From Bacillus sp. BHET2 (GTDB lineage: Bacteria; Bacillota; Bacilli; Bacillales; Bacillaceae_B), in assembly GCF_005938125.1 (NCBI RefSeq), contig NZ_VCQN01000001.1, positions 248,001-312,000 of the forward strand: 64,000 nt of DNA, written 5' to 3'. The notes below the pieces were generated by a model. It made no database searches. It had not been told where the DNA came from and saw nothing but the letters and a program-made list of their open reading frames with translations. The position numbers and the translations under genes were made by a program. Positions 62,461-64,000 of the stretch are shown piece by piece. The stretch's first letter is position 1, and every line of letters begins with the position of its first letter.

Positions 62461-63606
62461 ATGGCACCGATTAAGATCATTCGGAAACAGAAAAAGAAAA
62501 ATCCTAAATATAAACGAGAAGAGCCGATAGAGACGGTAGATCAATTGAGTGCACCAGTAGAAGGTGTCATGGATAATGAATTAGAATTTAATATTACATT
62601 TATTAAGGAAATGTTCGGAAATAGTTCTGATTTGATCATCAGAAGACTGCAACCAAATCCCACCCTTAAAATGGCTGTGATCTATATAGAAGGTTTAGCA
62701 GGTTCACAACAACTCGAGGAAACTGTAATCAAGTCAATACTCGCGGGATTTGAAAAGAACCAAAATCCAGAGAACGATAAAAATCTCCTTGCTAAATGTG
62801 GGGATTCGATCATGACCATAGGGGAAGTGGCATATACAGATACCTTTAAAGAATTGTTTTCATTTATATTATCAGGAGAGTCTGCGATATTGATTGATGG
62901 CCATTCGAAATCGATCATCGCAATGACAAAAGATCCAATAAAACGAGATGTAAGTGATCCTAAAACCCAAAGTGTCGTAAGAGGTCCTCAGGAAGGGTTT
63001 ACGGAGGATATCCGAACGAATACAACATTAATAAGAAGAAAAATAAAAAATGAACATTTAAGACATGAAGCCAGAGTGATTGGGAGATATACACATACAG
63101 ATGTAAGTATCATGTATATGCATGGAATTGCAAAAGAAGAAATTGTGGACGAAGTAAGGCGGAGACTTGATGAGATTGATATTGACGGAATCTTGGAAAG
63201 CGCATATGTAGAAGAATTGATTCAGGATAGTTCAATTTCTCCGTTTCCAACCGTATTCAACTCGGAACGACCTGATGTAATAGCCGCAGGATTATTGGAA
63301 GGTAGGGTAGCCATCCTTGTAGATGGCACCCCTTTCGTTCTCATCGTCCCAGTTATTTTCCCGCAATTTCTTCAATCCTCCGAAGATTATTATCAGCGGT
63401 CCGACTTGGGATTAATGAGAATACTTCGTTATGTTGCCTTTTTCCTTGCCTTATTAAGTCCATCTTTGTTCATAGCCATCAAAACGTTTCATCAGGAACT
63501 CATTCCTACGCCCCTGATGATTACTCTTGCAGCTCAACGGGAAGGCGTTCCATTTCCAGCATTTGTTGAAGCGCAAATTGCTTCCTTATCAAGTCATACG
63601 ACTTGA
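62461..63606 (+). pseudogene. GerA-type spore germinant receptor A subunit, C-terminally truncated
   Basis: 381 codons. The large N-terminal cytoplasmic domain is complete (MTIGEVAYTD, then VVRGPQEGFTEDIRTN near 176-191) and the first membrane segments are present (LRYVAFFLALLSPSLFIAI near 321-339). After GVPFPAFVEAQ near 366-376 it runs into IASLSSHTT and stops. GerA subunits are usually about 480-530 residues and go on with more helices and a polar tail, so 100 or more residues are missing. No B or C subunit gene follows. Start: GGGGTGATC before the ATG. Truncation by deletion is the likely cause. Confidence 0.8.
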
Positions 63607-63758
63607 TGGGTTTAAAACCGAAGGTCTTTAAGTTGCTACTAGTTACAGTAGAAGTCATAATAATTCAACAATTAAATGAAGATTTGAATAATGTTCCCCC
63701 GTCCACACACATATATAAGTAGTAGGGCTGTCCTAATTGTGTGAAGTGGGTGAAAAAT

Positions 63759-64000
63759 GTGATCAGAACGTTTATCGTCATTATTGCAGGTAGTTTATTA
63801 GTTGGATTAGGAATCAACATGTTTTTCGTCCCACATCATTTTCTTGACGGAGGGATGATAGGTGTCGGTTTAATCTCTTATTATTGGTTTGGATTTAAGC
63901 CGGGCCTCACAATCATCCTATTTAGCTTACCTCTGTATATTCTAGCCTTTTTTATGAACCGAACTCTTTTCTATAACAGTGTTCATGGCCTTTGGTTATC
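63759..64000 (+). CDS. YitT family membrane protein, N-terminal part
   Basis: The frame runs off the end of the window. The first 80 residues show the YitT start: a helix (FIVIIAGSLLVGLGINMFFVP), then HHFLDGGMIGVGLI, the family block. YitT proteins are integral membrane proteins of unknown role. The GTG at 63759 follows AAGTGGGTG; an in-frame GTG at 63750 is an alternative. Confidence 0.8.
   Translation, partial: MIRTFIVIIAGSLLVGLGINMFFVPHHFLDGGMIGVGLISYYWFGFKPGLTIILFSLPLYILAFFMNRTLFYNSVHGLWL

Overview
The window is chromosomal DNA from a spore-forming, motile member of the Bacillaceae. The evidence is the many Bacillus subtilis-like genes (dynA, cspD, mntR, ugtP, brxA, thyA, dfrA, msrAB, deoD), sporulation genes (spo0M, a YjcZ-type peptide, a gerA-type gene), AGGAGG-type ribosome binding sites and frequent TTG/GTG starts. 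Composition is moderately AT-rich and even, with no phage, IS element, rRNA, tRNA or CRISPR. The lysine 2,3-aminomutase/acetyl-beta-lysine genes and general gene content would suit a halotolerant or marine Bacillaceae (for example Rossellomorea-like), but the genus is inference.

Layout. 1-3.3 kb: end of a DinG/YpvA helicase, carboxypeptidase YpwA, a GyrI-like protein. 3.4-3.76 kb: three tandem copies of a hairpin-forming 124-126 bp repeat. 3.76-6.1 kb: a minus-strand ba3-type cytochrome oxidase operon with an FNR-type palindrome upstream. 6.2-9.6 kb: SDR dehydrogenase, CheX, type III polyketide synthase pair bcsA-ypbQ. 9.6-9.9 kb: a small transcription unit with two Fur-box-like sites and a 56-residue membrane protein. 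10-16.6 kb: dynA, ypbS, a sulfurtransferase, ypcP and small genes. 16.7-23.6 kb: EamA transporter, two RNase H-like proteins, queuosine precursor transporter, ypeQ, cspD, mntR, a methyltransferase and ugtP. 23.8-31.2 kb: fhs, DegV, ypgQ, an ABC-F protein, ypgR and brxA. 31.3-42.3 kb: ypiP, ypjP-like, a lethal-factor/PPEP-like metalloprotease, thyA-dfrA, hemolysin III, an HMCES-type protein, a second DegV, a PCYCGC lipoprotein, a nucleoside hydrolase, ypmR-ypmS and a DUF4397 protein. 42.4-48.4 kb: a small-peptide unit, an RsgA GTPase, msrA-msrB, ypqE, DUF502, a YjcZ-like peptide and a chemoreceptor. 48.6-57.1 kb: yodT-S-R-Q, ablB, kamA, yokU, yozE, yodN, yozD. 57.2-64 kb: a YppC-like gene, a decayed kinase-like gene, spo0M, yodL, two small basic proteins, deoD, yodJ, a truncated gerA-type gene and the start of a YitT protein.

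How it works together. Most genes are housekeeping and lie in short operons with overlapping stop/start codons: thyA-dfrA (folate and dTMP), msrA-msrB (protein repair), ypmR-ypmS, bcsA-ypbQ (alkylpyrone-type lipid), and CoA-transferase subunits with an aminotransferase, a deacetylase-like peptidase, acetyltransferase and aminomutase around N-acetyl-beta-lysine. The order matches two parts of the B. subtilis chromosome (ypv/ypb...ypq, then yod); in strain 168 the prophage SPbeta lies between them, and here they are joined directly. The less ordinary elements are regulatory and small: the FNR-type site at about -41.5 of the oxidase operon, the Fur-controlled small membrane protein, several unlisted peptides with good ribosome binding sites, the hairpin repeat array, and two genes in decay.
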